The notes under the pieces were generated by a model. It did not search any database, was not told where the DNA came from, and saw nothing but the letters and a program-made list of their open reading frames with translations. The translations under genes and the position numbers were made by a program. Source: JALYUS01 sp038231255 (GTDB taxonomy: Bacteria > Chloroflexota > Chloroflexia > Thermomicrobiales > JALYUS01). From it: a stretch of 64,000 nt of DNA. The stretch covers positions 1-64,000 of the forward strand of contig JBBRLR010000016.1 of assembly GCA_038231255.1 (NCBI GenBank), given 5' to 3'. The stretch's first letter is position 1, and each line of letters starts with the position of its first letter. Below, in pieces: positions 41,323-49,773 of this stretch.

Positions 41323-42366
41323 TCAGGCTTCCTTTCTGTATCGCGGGGCGCGGAAGCGCTGCGCCAGCACCGTCCCGGCGATGCCGCGCGGGAAGAAAAG
41401 GACGAGCAGAACGAAGATGATGCCGAGGATAAAGAGCGGGTCGGCCAGCGGGCGACTGAGGGCGCCGGGCAACGCGCTCACCGTGTCGGACGCCGCCCAG
41501 GTCGTCAGGCGGACATTGAGGTAATGGTAGAGCATCGCGCCCGCCACCGGCCCCCAGAGCGCGCCGCTGCCGCCGATAATCACCATCAGCAGGAGCGCGA
41601 CCGTGAAATCGGAGCGCACCGAGGCGGGCGTCGCGCCGCTCGACAGAAAAAGATACAGAACGCCCGCCACCGCCGCGATCACGGACGAGATGACGAAGGC
41701 GACCAGTTTGTAGGTGTACGGGCGCAACCCGACCATCTCCACGCGCCGCTCATTCTCGCGGATGCCCTCCCAGATGTGGCCCGTCGGCGAGGTAATCATC
41801 CGGAGCGCGAGCAGGTAGACGACGATCAGTCCGCCCAATGTCAGCCAATACAGATTGCCGGTGTGGACGACGCCGACCATCCATGTCGGCAGGTTCTTCG
41901 TCGGCAGGCTCAACCCTTCCTCGCCGCCCGTCAGCCGACCCGGATTCTTGCCGACGACAACCGCGCCCGCCTGGGCGAAGGCGAGCGTCACCATCGCGAA
42001 ATACACGCCCTGCGTCCGCAGCGCGAGCGCGCCGATTGCCACGGCGAGCAGGAGCGTCGCGGCGAGCGTGAAGAGCAGCGCCGGGCCGAGTGACCACTGC
42101 CAGCGGCGCAGCGCGATCACCGGCAGATAAACGCCCGCGCCAAAAAAGAGCGCGTGCCCGAAGGACAGGATACCGGTATAGCCGAACAACAGGTTGTACG
42201 AGAGCGCGGCGATACCGAACGCGAAGCCGACGGCGAGCAGTTGTAGGTTCCCTGCCTGATTAAGCGGGCCGTCGAAGAGCACTGGGATATGCACCGCCAC
42301 TTTCGGCACGACCAGCAGCGCGACGAGGATGATGACCGGCCAGAAGGGCCGCACGCGCCGCATCAT
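41323..42366 (-). CDS. livM: Branched-chain-type ABC transporter permease LivM
   Basis: A 347-residue inner-membrane permease of the HAAT family (branched-chain amino acids, urea or short amides). About ten helices are visible; the conserved LivM segments YNLLFGYTGILSFGHALFFG and the EAA-like loop region 'GHIWEGIRENERRVEMVG' are present. ATG at 42366 overlaps the LivH stop by four bases (ATGA), so the permeases are translationally coupled. The frame upstream to 42447 overlaps livH and is rejected. Pairs with LivH. Confidence 0.93.
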   Translation of the reverse strand: MMRRVRPFWPVIILVALLVVPKVAVHIPVLFDGPLNQAGNLQLLAVGFAFGIAALSYNLLFGYTGILSFGHALFFGAGVYLPVIALRRWQWSLGPALLFTLAATLLLAVAIGALALRTQGVYFAMVTLAFAQAGAVVVGKNPGRLTGGEEGLSLPTKNLPTWMVGVVHTGNLYWLTLGGLIVVYLLALRMITSPTGHIWEGIRENERRVEMVGLRPYTYKLVAFVISSVIAAVAGVLYLFLSSGATPASVRSDFTVALLLMVIIGGSGALWGPVAGAMLYHYLNVRLTTWAASDTVSALPGALSRPLADPLFILGIIFVLLVLFFPRGIAGTVLAQRFRAPRYRKEA

Positions 42367-43253
42367 CGCCGCGCCCCCAACAGGCCGCCCGGCCGGACAA
42401 GCAGCACAACCGCGAGCAAAATGACGACGACGAAATCGCCCAACCACGCCGCCGCGTAGTAATTCGCGTACTGCTGCGACAAGCCGATAATCACTGCCGC
42501 CAGCGCGCTCCCGCTAATCGAGCCAAGCCCGCCGATCACGACGACGATAAAGGCAAAAATCAGGTTGACGGTGCCGATGCTCGGGTCAATGGACTTGAAG
42601 TACGCCCCGCCGAAGACGCCGCCCAGCCCTGCCAACGCGCCGCCGAGCGCGAAGACGAGCGTGAAGGCGCGGTTGACATCAATGCCGAGCGCCTGCACCA
42701 TCTCGCGATTCTCCGCGCCCGCCCGGACGATCAGCCCGTAGCGCGTGTACCGCAGAAAAAGTAGCATCAGCCCCAATACGATTGCCGCCACAGCGATCAG
42801 CACGAGCCGGTTCGCCGGCACGCGCGCCCCGGCGATGGTCAGGGTCGCCGCCATCCAGCGCGGCTGCGGGAAAATCTTCGCGTCGTGCTTCCAGATCACC
42901 GCCGTCAGTTCGGTCAGCGCCAGCCCCGCGCCGAGCGTGACGAGCACCTGGTAGATCGTGCGCTTGTAGAGCGGCCGCAGCAACACAACCTCCGTTCCCG
43001 TCGCCAGCGCCGCCCCCGCGACGACCGCCGCGACAATCGCGAGCAGGAAGATGCCCGTGGATGCATTGCCGCCCGCCGGTGTCTTCATCGAAATCACCCA
43101 CCACGCGGCGTATGCGCCCCATGTGAAGAACGCCCCGTGTGCGAAATTGAGCACATCCATCAGCCCGAAAATCAGCGACAGCCCCGATGCAAGCAGGAAG
43201 TACATCGCCGCCAGCGCCAGCCCCGTCAAGGTAATAAAAATCAGCGTACTCAT
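42363..43253 (-). CDS. livH: Branched-chain-type ABC transporter permease LivH
   Basis: A 296-residue permease with about eight helices. The family segment FGLMDVLNFAHGAFFTWGAY is near the N-terminus and 'IGGLGSISGSALAAVIIG' near the C-terminus. It forms the heterodimeric channel with LivM. It is separated from livF upstream by about 90 bases that contain a phrase repeat, the only break inside the permease part of the operon. Confidence 0.93.
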   Translation of the reverse strand: MSTLIFITLTGLALAAMYFLLASGLSLIFGLMDVLNFAHGAFFTWGAYAAWWVISMKTPAGGNASTGIFLLAIVAAVVAGAALATGTEVVLLRPLYKRTIYQVLVTLGAGLALTELTAVIWKHDAKIFPQPRWMAATLTIAGARVPANRLVLIAVAAIVLGLMLLFLRYTRYGLIVRAGAENREMVQALGIDVNRAFTLVFALGGALAGLGGVFGGAYFKSIDPSIGTVNLIFAFIVVVIGGLGSISGSALAAVIIGLSQQYANYYAAAWLGDFVVVILLAVVLLVRPGGLLGARR

Positions 43254-43262
43254 GGTTCTCCA

Positions 43263-43365
43263 GAGTAGTCAGTAGCCAGTGGTCGGTAGTCAGAACGGGG
43301 TAGGGGCGTACAGCCGTACGCCCTCCCTTCTCGGTCCTCAGTCCTCAGTCCTCAGCCCTTCGTCC
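43263..43365. repeat. Phrase repeats 'agtcagtagccagt' and 'tcctcagtcctcag'
   Basis: agtagtcagtagccagtggt is followed by a small palindrome (ggcgtacagccgtacgcc) and three direct units of cctcagt. The last part is translated as the C-terminus of LivF (Arg-Ala-Glu-Asp, stop). Confidence 0.65.
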
Positions 43366-44067
43366 TGCTCCCAGATACCGTGCCTGGAGCGCGTTGTCCG
43401 CCGCGACATCGGCCATCGCGCCGGTGTAGACCGTCCGGCCGTCGTCAATGATGACCGCGTCATCGCCGATGGCGGCCGCCATCGCCAGATTTTGCTCGAC
43501 GAGCAGGATCGTTGTCGTCCCCTTGATTGCCCGGAGCGCCTCCGTTACCTGCGCGATGACGACGGGCGCAAGTCCCTTCGAGGGTTCGTCAATGACGAGC
43601 AGCCGGTTCTCGTTAACGAGCGCGCGGGCAATCGCCACCATCTGCTGCTGCCCACCGGAAAGCGAGCCTGCCCGCTGATTGCCACGCGCCTTGAGGTCGG
43701 GAAAGAGCGCATGCACCGTCGCCATCCGCGCCGGATCCGCGCCGGGGCGTTGCGCCAGCCGCAGGTTCTCCGCAACGGTCAGCCCGCCGAAGACATCGCG
43801 ATCCTCCGGCACATAGCCGACGCCGCGCCGGACGATCCGGTACGGCTGCTCGCGCGTCACCTCCGCGCCGAACAGGTCAATCCTCCCCCGCGCGGCAGGC
43901 GTCAGGCCGAGGATCGAGCGCAGCGTCGTCGTCTTCCCCGCCCCGTTCCGCCCCAACAGCACCGTCACTCGCCCCGGCGCGACCGCGAACGACACCCCCT
44001 GCAAGATATGCGACTCCCCGATGTACGTATGCACCCCCTCCACCCGCAACACCGCCTCACTACTCAT
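43345..44067 (-). CDS. livF: Branched-chain-type ABC transporter ATPase LivF
   Basis: A 240-residue ABC ATPase. Walker A GRNGAGKTT is near residues 38-46, the signature LSGGQQQM follows about 100 residues later, and Walker B VIDEPSKGLAP is next. The protein drives LivH/LivM together with LivG. MSSEAVLR at 44067 is the first start after the hairpin repeat; its ribosome site is weak. The final residues and stop codon are read from the 'tcctcagtcctcag' repeat. Confidence 0.92.
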   Translation of the reverse strand: MSSEAVLRVEGVHTYIGESHILQGVSFAVAPGRVTVLLGRNGAGKTTTLRSILGLTPAARGRIDLFGAEVTREQPYRIVRRGVGYVPEDRDVFGGLTVAENLRLAQRPGADPARMATVHALFPDLKARGNQRAGSLSGGQQQMVAIARALVNENRLLVIDEPSKGLAPVVIAQVTEALRAIKGTTTILLVEQNLAMAAAIGDDAVIIDDGRTVYTGAMADVAADNALQARYLGAGRRAED

Positions 44068-44079
44068 CGCCGCACCCAC

Positions 44080-44227
44080 GGGGAGAAACCGGAGAAAACC
44101 GCAAAGGCGCAAAGAACGCGAAGGGGGCAAAGAGGGAAAGAGGAATAGATTATTGTCCCCCTCCCATTCTTCTTTTTCTTTGCGTCCTTTGCGCTTTTTG
44201 CGCCTTTGCGGTTCATACCCGGTTTCC
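44080..44227. repeat. CGCAAAG-type hairpin repeat, copy 8
   Basis: The left arm (44080-44134, ggggagaaaccggagaaaac onward) pairs with the right arm (44172-44227, ending gttcatacccggtttcc). It lies inside the liv operon between livG and livF, with only 12-20 bases to either gene. Confidence 0.85.
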
Positions 44228-44247
44228 GTCCCCGTTCCCGTTTCTTT

Positions 44248-45000
44248 TCATGCGACACCGAGGTAGGCGGAGCGGACGAAGGGGTCGGCCATCACGGCAT
44301 CGGGTGTGTCGTAGGCGACGAGCGCGCCGTTGGCGAGGACGGCGACGCGGTCCGAAAGGTCGTGGACCGCCTCCATCTTGTGCTCCACCATCAGGATCGT
44401 TTTGCGCTCCACATCGCGGATATGCCGGATGACATCGAGCATCGCGGGCACATCCTCCGCGCTAACGCCGGAGGTCGGCTCGTCGAGGAGCAGCACGTCT
44501 GGCTCGGTGCAGAGGAGGAGCGCGAGTTCCAGTTTACGCTTGTCGCCGTGCGAGAGCGCGCCCGCCAGTGTTTGCTCCCGCCCGCGCAGACCAACGACTT
44601 CCAGCGCCCATGCCGCCCGTTCGAGCACCGCGCGGTCTTTGAAAACGCCGCGCCAAAGGGCGAAGTTGCCGGGTCGCCCCGCCTGCACTGCCAGCCGCGT
44701 ATTTTCCAGCACGGGCAAGCCGGGAAAGATTGTCGTCTGCTGAAATGACCGCCCCAACCCGCGCCGCACCCGCGCGAAGGGCGGCAGGCCGGTAATCTCC
44801 TCGCCCCGGAAGAAGATCGTGCCACTCGTCGGCGCATACAGGCCGCTAAAGAGATTGAAGAGGCTCGTCTTGCCTGCGCCGTTCGGCCCGATCACCGAGA
44901 CGAACTCCCCCTCCGGCACGCCGAAGGAGACGTTGTCCACGATCGTCGCGCCACCGAAGCGCAACGTCAGATTACGCGTCTCCAAAATCATCGCGGCCAT
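44248..45000 (-). CDS. livG: Branched-chain-type ABC transporter ATPase LivG
   Basis: A 250-residue ABC ATPase. Walker A GPNGAGKTS is near residues 38-46; the signature motif is LSHGDKRKLELA rather than LSGGQ, as often seen in LivG; Walker B is LLLDEPTSGVS. It pairs with LivF. The start is either ATG 45000 (AAGGAG very close before it) or ATG 44991 (MILETRNL, same ribosome site at better spacing); the frame is open to 45033. Confidence 0.92.
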   Translation of the reverse strand: MAAMILETRNLTLRFGGATIVDNVSFGVPEGEFVSVIGPNGAGKTSLFNLFSGLYAPTSGTIFFRGEEITGLPPFARVRRGLGRSFQQTTIFPGLPVLENTRLAVQAGRPGNFALWRGVFKDRAVLERAAWALEVVGLRGREQTLAGALSHGDKRKLELALLLCTEPDVLLLDEPTSGVSAEDVPAMLDVIRHIRDVERKTILMVEHKMEAVHDLSDRVAVLANGALVAYDTPDAVMADPFVRSAYLGVA

Positions 45001-45040
45001 CGCTCCTTCACAAGTCAACGATTGGGTCGCCATATCGGCA

Positions 45041-45123
45041 GGAAACCGTAACGCAGAGGGCGCAGAGGGCGCAGAGGGAAATTCTTTTCCTTTTTCCTCT
45101 GCGCCCTCTGCGTTAAAATCCCG
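45041..45123. repeat. CGCAGAG-type hairpin repeat, copy 9
   Basis: A tight hairpin with little loop: acgcagagggcgcagagggc (left) and its complement to aacgcagaggg. It separates the substrate-binding protein gene from livG. With about 27 nearly paired bases it should be a stable stem in mRNA. Confidence 0.88.
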
Positions 45124-45149
45124 GCATCCTGGCGGTTGAGTTTCTTTCC

Positions 45150-46592
45150 TTACTTCTTGACTGGGGGCGCGACTTTGTCGGCGGCGACGGTGGCGATGGG
45201 CTGCGACTCATAGCCGTCGCCCTGCTTGACGAGTTTGACCTGGAACATCGGCTGCACGAGGGCGTGATCCTCCTTGCGGATCGTGTAGTCGCCCTTCACC
45301 CCTTTAAAGGAGTACCCTTCCAGCGCCGCGATCATCTTTTTCACGTCGCTGCCGTCCGCGCCCTCGATGGCGTGGACGATCATCTGCGCGCCCGCGAAGC
45401 CGTCCGGGTCGAACAAGTCGGGCGTCTGATTCTTCTTTTTCAGGGCGTCCACGAGGTACTGGTTCACCTCATTCTGGGGCGCCTGGTAGATGTAGTGCGA
45501 AAGGAAGGCGATCTTGTCCGCCGCCGGGCCGAAGATCGGGTAGGTCGAGCGCTGGTCGAGGCCGGTAATGACCTTGTTGCTCGTCAGGACGCCCTGGCTG
45601 TCGAGCGCGGCGTACATCGCGGTCGCGGTCGTGCCCGCCCACGCGACGAAGACGAGATCTGCCTTTTTACCGGCGACCTGCTGTGCGAAGGGCGCAAAGT
45701 CTTTCGCGTCCTGCGGGACAAGCAATTGATCCACCGTCGCGCCATCGGGGCCGAAGACCTGCTTGACCGCCGCGACATTGGACTGACCGAAGGCGGAATC
45801 CTGCGCGAAGACGAGGACATTCTTGCCCTTGAGGTCGGTGAGGAATGACTTCGCCGTCTGCACATCCTGCAACGACTGCCGCCCGGAGCGGAAGGTGTAG
45901 CCGTTGATGCCCGTCACCGCATCGCTCGCCGCCGGGCCACTGATGAAGAGCACCTGATTCTGCTCCGCGAGCGGCGCGATCTGCAAGGCGACGCCGGAAA
46001 CGACCGACCCGCCAATGATCTTGTATCCCTGCCCGATGAAGTCCTTGGCCGCCGCGACGCCCGTCGCCGGGTCGCCCGCGTCGTCCTTGATGTCCAACTG
46101 CACCTTGTGACCGGCGATCGCGCCCGTGCCCTTAGTGGCGTAGTCGAGGCCGATCTGCAACCCGTCGAGGAACTGCGCGCCATACGACGCGAGCGGGCCG
46201 GACTTTGAGGTAACGATGCCGACCTTGATCGTATCCTTGATCTGCACCGCCGCCACGCTCGCCGCCGGGCTTGTCGCAGCGGCAGTCGTGCCGACGGGAG
46301 CAGCCGTCCCGGCGGGAGCGGTGGAGGCGGCAACGCTCCCGGCCGGTCGGGTCGCGGCGGCAGCGGAACCGGCAGCCGCCGTCGCAGCGGGCGCACTGGT
46401 CGCGGCAGATGCAGTTGTTGCAGCCGGTGCGGTCGTGCCCGCCGGTTTCGGCGTATCAGTGGCGGAGCTGCCACCGCCACAGGCCGCCAGCACGGCGGCA
46501 ACGCTCCCGGCCGCCGCCAATTTCAGCATCTCCCGGCGCCGCAACGGACGCCCCACGTTTTCCCCACACGCATCATCAAACGAGCGCATCAT
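45150..46592 (-). CDS. Branched-chain-type ABC transporter substrate-binding lipoprotein
   Basis: A 480-residue extracytoplasmic binding protein of the type-1 periplasmic fold (LivJ/LivK, AmiC-like). The N-terminus has RPLRRREMLKLAAAG and lipobox VLAAC, so it is lipid-anchored and may be a Tat substrate. A very Ala/Thr-rich linker (to about residue 120) precedes the binding domain (TIKVGIVTSKSGPLASYGAQ to the KGDYTIRKEDH region). It captures an amino acid, urea-type amide or similar ligand. It is the first gene of the leftward unit. AAGGGGAAG precedes the ATG pair at 46592/46589. Confidence 0.92.
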   Translation of the reverse strand: MMRSFDDACGENVGRPLRRREMLKLAAAGSVAAVLAACGGGSSATDTPKPAGTTAPAATTASAATSAPAATAAAGSAAAATRPAGSVAASTAPAGTAAPVGTTAAATSPAASVAAVQIKDTIKVGIVTSKSGPLASYGAQFLDGLQIGLDYATKGTGAIAGHKVQLDIKDDAGDPATGVAAAKDFIGQGYKIIGGSVVSGVALQIAPLAEQNQVLFISGPAASDAVTGINGYTFRSGRQSLQDVQTAKSFLTDLKGKNVLVFAQDSAFGQSNVAAVKQVFGPDGATVDQLLVPQDAKDFAPFAQQVAGKKADLVFVAWAGTTATAMYAALDSQGVLTSNKVITGLDQRSTYPIFGPAADKIAFLSHYIYQAPQNEVNQYLVDALKKKNQTPDLFDPDGFAGAQMIVHAIEGADGSDVKKMIAALEGYSFKGVKGDYTIRKEDHALVQPMFQVKLVKQGDGYESQPIATVAADKVAPPVKK

Positions 46593-46770
46593 CTTCCCCT
46601 TCACCATTCAATCGCTTTTCGATTTCCCGGCCGCATTATCGGTGATCGCTGAACAAAGCACAATTCTGTAATTGCCAACTGGACGAAAGCACCTTGATCG
46701 CTTTCCATCCGCTTGCGGTACCATGAGCCACGAACAGGCGTGCCACGACGGACAGAAAAGGAGAAACAAG

Positions 46771-47586
46771 ATGCGGCTGGAAGGGAAGATCGCACTGGTG
46801 ACCGGAGCGAGTCATGGGATCGGCAGGGCGACGCCGCTCGTCTTCGCGCGGGAAGGGGCGGATGTCGCGATCACCTACCGGGGGCGCGAGGAGGGGGTGA
46901 TGGAGACGGCGCGGGAGATCGAGGCGATGGGGCGGCGCGCACTCGTCTGGCACGCCGAGATGACGGAGCCGGGCGACTGCACGCGCATCGTGGACGACAC
47001 AATCCGCGACTTCGGACGGCTCGACATCCTCATCAATAACGCGGGCGGCGGGCGCGGCGACGCCTTGCTGCAGCTGACACCGGAAGACTGGCACTACACG
47101 ATCAACCTCTGCGTCACCGCGCCCTTTCTGTGCGGCCAGCGGGCGGCGCAGCACATGGCGGAGCGCGGCGGGGGCGGCGCGATTGTCAACATCTCCTCCG
47201 TCCATTCCGACCACGCCTGGCCGAACGACGCGGCGTACGGCGTCGCGAAGGCGGGGTTGAATCGCCTGACGAAAAGCATGGCGCTCGAATGGGCGCGCTT
47301 CGGCATCCGCGTCAACTGCATCGCGCCCGGTTACATCGAGGTCGCCGTCACGCCCCAGGAGCAGGAGAAATATGCATGGGAAAAGACGGGCGCGGAACCC
47401 GCCATCCCCGCCCAGCGCACCGGCCACCCCGAGGAGATCGCCCACGCCGCCCTCTATCTCGCGTCCGACGAGGCGCAATACACCACCGGTCAGCTGCTCT
47501 TCGTGGACGGCGGCCTCCTCCTCCCGCCCGTCACCGTCGCCGACTACCTGCGCGGTGACCGCACCGGCCGGGGGCTGGCGGGATAA
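46771..47586 (+). CDS. Short-chain dehydrogenase/reductase
   Basis: A 271-residue classical SDR. The cofactor motif TGASHGIG is at residues 12-19, NNAG about 90, and the catalytic Tyr-Lys in YGVAKAG, with serines in NISSVHSDHAW; the C-terminal 'DEAQYTTGQLLFVDGGLL' is typical. It oxidises or reduces a secondary alcohol or ketone with NAD(P). The R/E pattern after strand 2 (YRGREEG) hints at NADPH. AAGGAG is eight bases before the ATG. It is divergent from the binding-protein gene; the substrate is unknown. Confidence 0.9.
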   Translation: MRLEGKIALVTGASHGIGRATPLVFAREGADVAITYRGREEGVMETAREIEAMGRRALVWHAEMTEPGDCTRIVDDTIRDFGRLDILINNAGGGRGDALLQLTPEDWHYTINLCVTAPFLCGQRAAQHMAERGGGGAIVNISSVHSDHAWPNDAAYGVAKAGLNRLTKSMALEWARFGIRVNCIAPGYIEVAVTPQEQEKYAWEKTGAEPAIPAQRTGHPEEIAHAALYLASDEAQYTTGQLLFVDGGLLLPPVTVADYLRGDRTGRGLAG

Positions 47587-47632
47587 CGAGCAGCGGGCAA
47601 TGCAACGTGAAAAACATTGATTGACAAGAACA

Positions 47633-47660
47633 TTGCCAAATTGCCACCTTGTGGTAGGAT
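47633..47660 (+). promoter_or_regulatory. Possible promoter of the first DUF4352 gene
   Basis: -35 TTGCCA (47633-47638), 16-base spacer, -10 TAGGAT (47655-47660). A second TTGACA at 47621-47626 has no -10 at the right distance. The region is AT-rich compared with its surroundings. Confidence 0.4.
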
Positions 47661-47706
47661 TTTCACACACTGACCGCCAAATGCTCGATTATAGAGGGGG
47701 AAGCGA

Positions 47707-48732
47707 ATGTCGCAGCAACCGCCGGACCAACGACCAGGAGGGCAATCTTGGAATCCGCCGCCCGGTGGTCAACCACCGCAGGGCTATTATCCGCCGCCCC
47801 CGCAGCAGCCACCATATGGTCAGCCACCCCAGGGGTTTCAACAGCCGCCTCAACAACGACCGACGCAGGAATGGCAGCAACCCCCCGGTCCGCCGTTCGC
47901 ACCTCAACAGCCCCCGATGCGGCGCGAGCGGATCACGCATACGTATAAGAACATGGCGATGTATAACCGCGAGATGTCGCTGATGACGAATTCCGGGTGG
48001 CGAGTGGAACATCTGCAGCCAGCCGGAAAAAAGGTAATCGTGACATGGTATCGGGACGTCCCGAACATCCCCGGTCAGGCTCCCGTCACGCCGCAGAAGA
48101 AGGGTGGATTACCTGCAATCGCAATCGTTGGTATTGTGATCGGCGCGCTTTTCCTCTTCGGGATAATCGCAGCCGCAATCGGCGGGGGCAGCAAGGCCAC
48201 TGCGACAGCAACACCTGGAAATGTCGCCGCACAGTCAGTCGCAACAGGGAATACCCAATCATCATTGAGCGGGCAACCGACGGTGGGAAAGCCGACGGCA
48301 ACGGAGAAGCCTGCCGCGACACCGATCCCGTCGGTTGGACAAGCCGTCAGTCTGAAAAACTGGGATGTTACCGTCGTGACCGTAGAGAAGCCGGGCCCGA
48401 TGCTTCAGACGTCGTCAGGTGGAAATAAAAAGACGGCGATTGGGCAGTGGATTGTCCTTGCGGTTGACCTGAAAAATACCGGCAAGGAGAACTTCGGCTT
48501 GAATGATTTCGATTTCGTGCTGAAGGATGCAAATGGTGCATCGATCAAGGTGAAGAATGATCTCGGCTTCGAGTCGGGCTATAACTCCTATCGCGGCGGC
48601 CTCGCTTACAACACGCAGATTCCGCCTGGCTCGACGGTACATGCATTCATTGCGTTCGATGTCGGCCCAGACGCAAACGGTATGAAGCTCGAGTTCCAAG
48701 GGAATAAGCAACTGATCGGACTTGGGTTCTGA
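47707..48732 (+). CDS. DUF4352-domain membrane protein with Pro/Gln-rich N-terminus
   Basis: A 341-residue protein in four parts: a disordered cytosolic Pro/Gln/Gly-rich N-terminus (about 70 residues), a small folded segment (MYNREMSLMTNSGWRVEHLQ to VTWYRDVP), one transmembrane helix (LPAIAIVGIVIGALFLFGII, about 138-160), and an extracytoplasmic DUF4352 immunoglobulin-like domain (AVSLKNWDVTVVTVEKPG, IVLAVDLKNTGKENFG). GGGGGAAGCGA precedes the ATG. Base composition is clearly lower in GC than the flanks. It is 28 bases from the next DUF4352 gene, so the two are likely co-expressed. Function is unknown. Confidence 0.85.
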   Translation: MSQQPPDQRPGGQSWNPPPGGQPPQGYYPPPPQQPPYGQPPQGFQQPPQQRPTQEWQQPPGPPFAPQQPPMRRERITHTYKNMAMYNREMSLMTNSGWRVEHLQPAGKKVIVTWYRDVPNIPGQAPVTPQKKGGLPAIAIVGIVIGALFLFGIIAAAIGGGSKATATATPGNVAAQSVATGNTQSSLSGQPTVGKPTATEKPAATPIPSVGQAVSLKNWDVTVVTVEKPGPMLQTSSGGNKKTAIGQWIVLAVDLKNTGKENFGLNDFDFVLKDANGASIKVKNDLGFESGYNSYRGGLAYNTQIPPGSTVHAFIAFDVGPDANGMKLEFQGNKQLIGLGF

Positions 48733-48760
48733 GCATATGTTGAAGAGGAAGGGGAAATGA

Positions 48761-49603
48761 ATGCGACGGGTAACGGTTTCCGTGGCACTGATCGGGGTGT
48801 TGCTCTTTGGCATCGCGTCGTACATTGCGGGAGAGCATGGCTTGCTCGCCCCATCGTCGCTCTCGGCCGCTGACGACTGTCAGACATTCTCTCAAACGGG
48901 GAAGACGATTTGCGGGGACTTCCTGAAATATTGGCAAGATCACGGTGGCCTCGCGCAACAGGGCTATCCGATCTCCGATGTCTTCGACGAGAAGAGCGAG
49001 ACGGACGGAATCACGCATAAGGTTCAGTATTTCGAGCGAGCGGCCTTCGAGGCGCATCCAGAAAATCAGCCGCCGAATAATGTGCTCTTGAGTCTACTCG
49101 GGAGCCAGAAATACAAAGCAAAGTATGGGGCAACGCAACCATCACCTGTCGCATCTTCACCCTCGCCACCGAGTGGCCCACCAGCGATAACAATGGGTGA
49201 CATCCACATCCCAATTCAAGCGGGTGCTTCTGGGACGATAGCGACAAAAGACGGCGCTGTGAAACTGACCATTGTCAGGGTCACGGATAACGCGAAGTCC
49301 CCGAATCAATACAACGTCCCAAAGTCGGGGAACAAATTCGCGGTATTGGAGATCGTTATGGAGAACGTCGGAACGGGAGACTTGCCATCGTCCTCATGGA
49401 AATACCGCGCGACCGATGGATTTGAATACGACATTGGAAATTCGGCGGGATTTGGCGAGGACCTACTATTCCCGAGCATCGCGCCCGGTGGTAAGAAACA
49501 GGGTGTTATCGTGTTCGAGGTAGCATCGAGCGCATCGCTGAAGTGGATTCGGTATCGCCAGTCATTCAATACCAAAGGCGATCTGTATTTCGACGCATCC
49601 TGA
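48761..49603 (+). CDS. Secreted DUF4352 protein with 'GyPIS' module
   Basis: A 280-residue exported protein. The signal peptide (RRVTVSVALIGVLLFGIASY) is followed by a Chloroflexota-style module (ICGDFLKYWQDHGGLAQQGY, PISDVFDE and VQYFERAAFEAHP), a short Ser/Pro linker, and a C-terminal DUF4352 domain (NKFAVLEIVMENVGTGDLPS). AGGGGAAA precedes the ATG. It belongs with the upstream DUF4352 membrane protein (28-base gap). The first module also resembles part of the secreted protein at 55557-56888. No enzymatic motif is present; a sensor or cell-envelope role is possible. Confidence 0.85.
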   Translation: MRRVTVSVALIGVLLFGIASYIAGEHGLLAPSSLSAADDCQTFSQTGKTICGDFLKYWQDHGGLAQQGYPISDVFDEKSETDGITHKVQYFERAAFEAHPENQPPNNVLLSLLGSQKYKAKYGATQPSPVASSPSPPSGPPAITMGDIHIPIQAGASGTIATKDGAVKLTIVRVTDNAKSPNQYNVPKSGNKFAVLEIVMENVGTGDLPSSSWKYRATDGFEYDIGNSAGFGEDLLFPSIAPGGKKQGVIVFEVASSASLKWIRYRQSFNTKGDLYFDAS

Positions 49604-49608
49604 GAGTA

Positions 49609-49773
49609 ATACGCCGGATCACTTCATCGGTGGCGGAGTTCCCGTGGCTCGTCGCGGCAGATGAGACATCGGAGGCAGCGGAATCTTCATTGCGACACAC
49701 CATCGCGCTGGCGATTGCATACGCGATGCTGCACGGTCATCCGACACCGAGGTCGCAACCCGTGACTGCGTAA
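49609..49773 (+). pseudogene. Possible HicB-like antitoxin remnant
   Basis: After the DUF4352 stop, one frame reads on without its own clear start: 'AEFPWLVAADETSEAAES' followed by a helix (SLRHTIALAIAYAMLHGHP) and a Pro-rich end. This is the pattern of the C-terminal two thirds of HicB/DUF1902 partial RNase-H folds, 'FPG...T.eEA...r.aI.l.l......G.p.P.P'. The first beta strand and an ATG are missing; a GTG at 49630 would give only 47 residues. I read it as a decayed fragment. The rest of this 323-base gap (to 49926) holds only a phrase repeat near 49839-49877 (tgtctgctgtttgctgcccg). Confidence 0.35.

Noticed and set aside
45041..45123. Tandem short repeats considered as a CRISPR array
   Set aside because: Units are about 9 nt, contiguous and inverted between two arms; there are no spacers of uniform length and no cas genes.
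46672..46770. Upstream extension of the SDR protein to an ATG at 46672
   Set aside because: The conserved SDR fold begins at MRLEGKIALVTGAS (46771) behind a good AAGGAG site; the extension has no homology and lies in the divergent promoter region.
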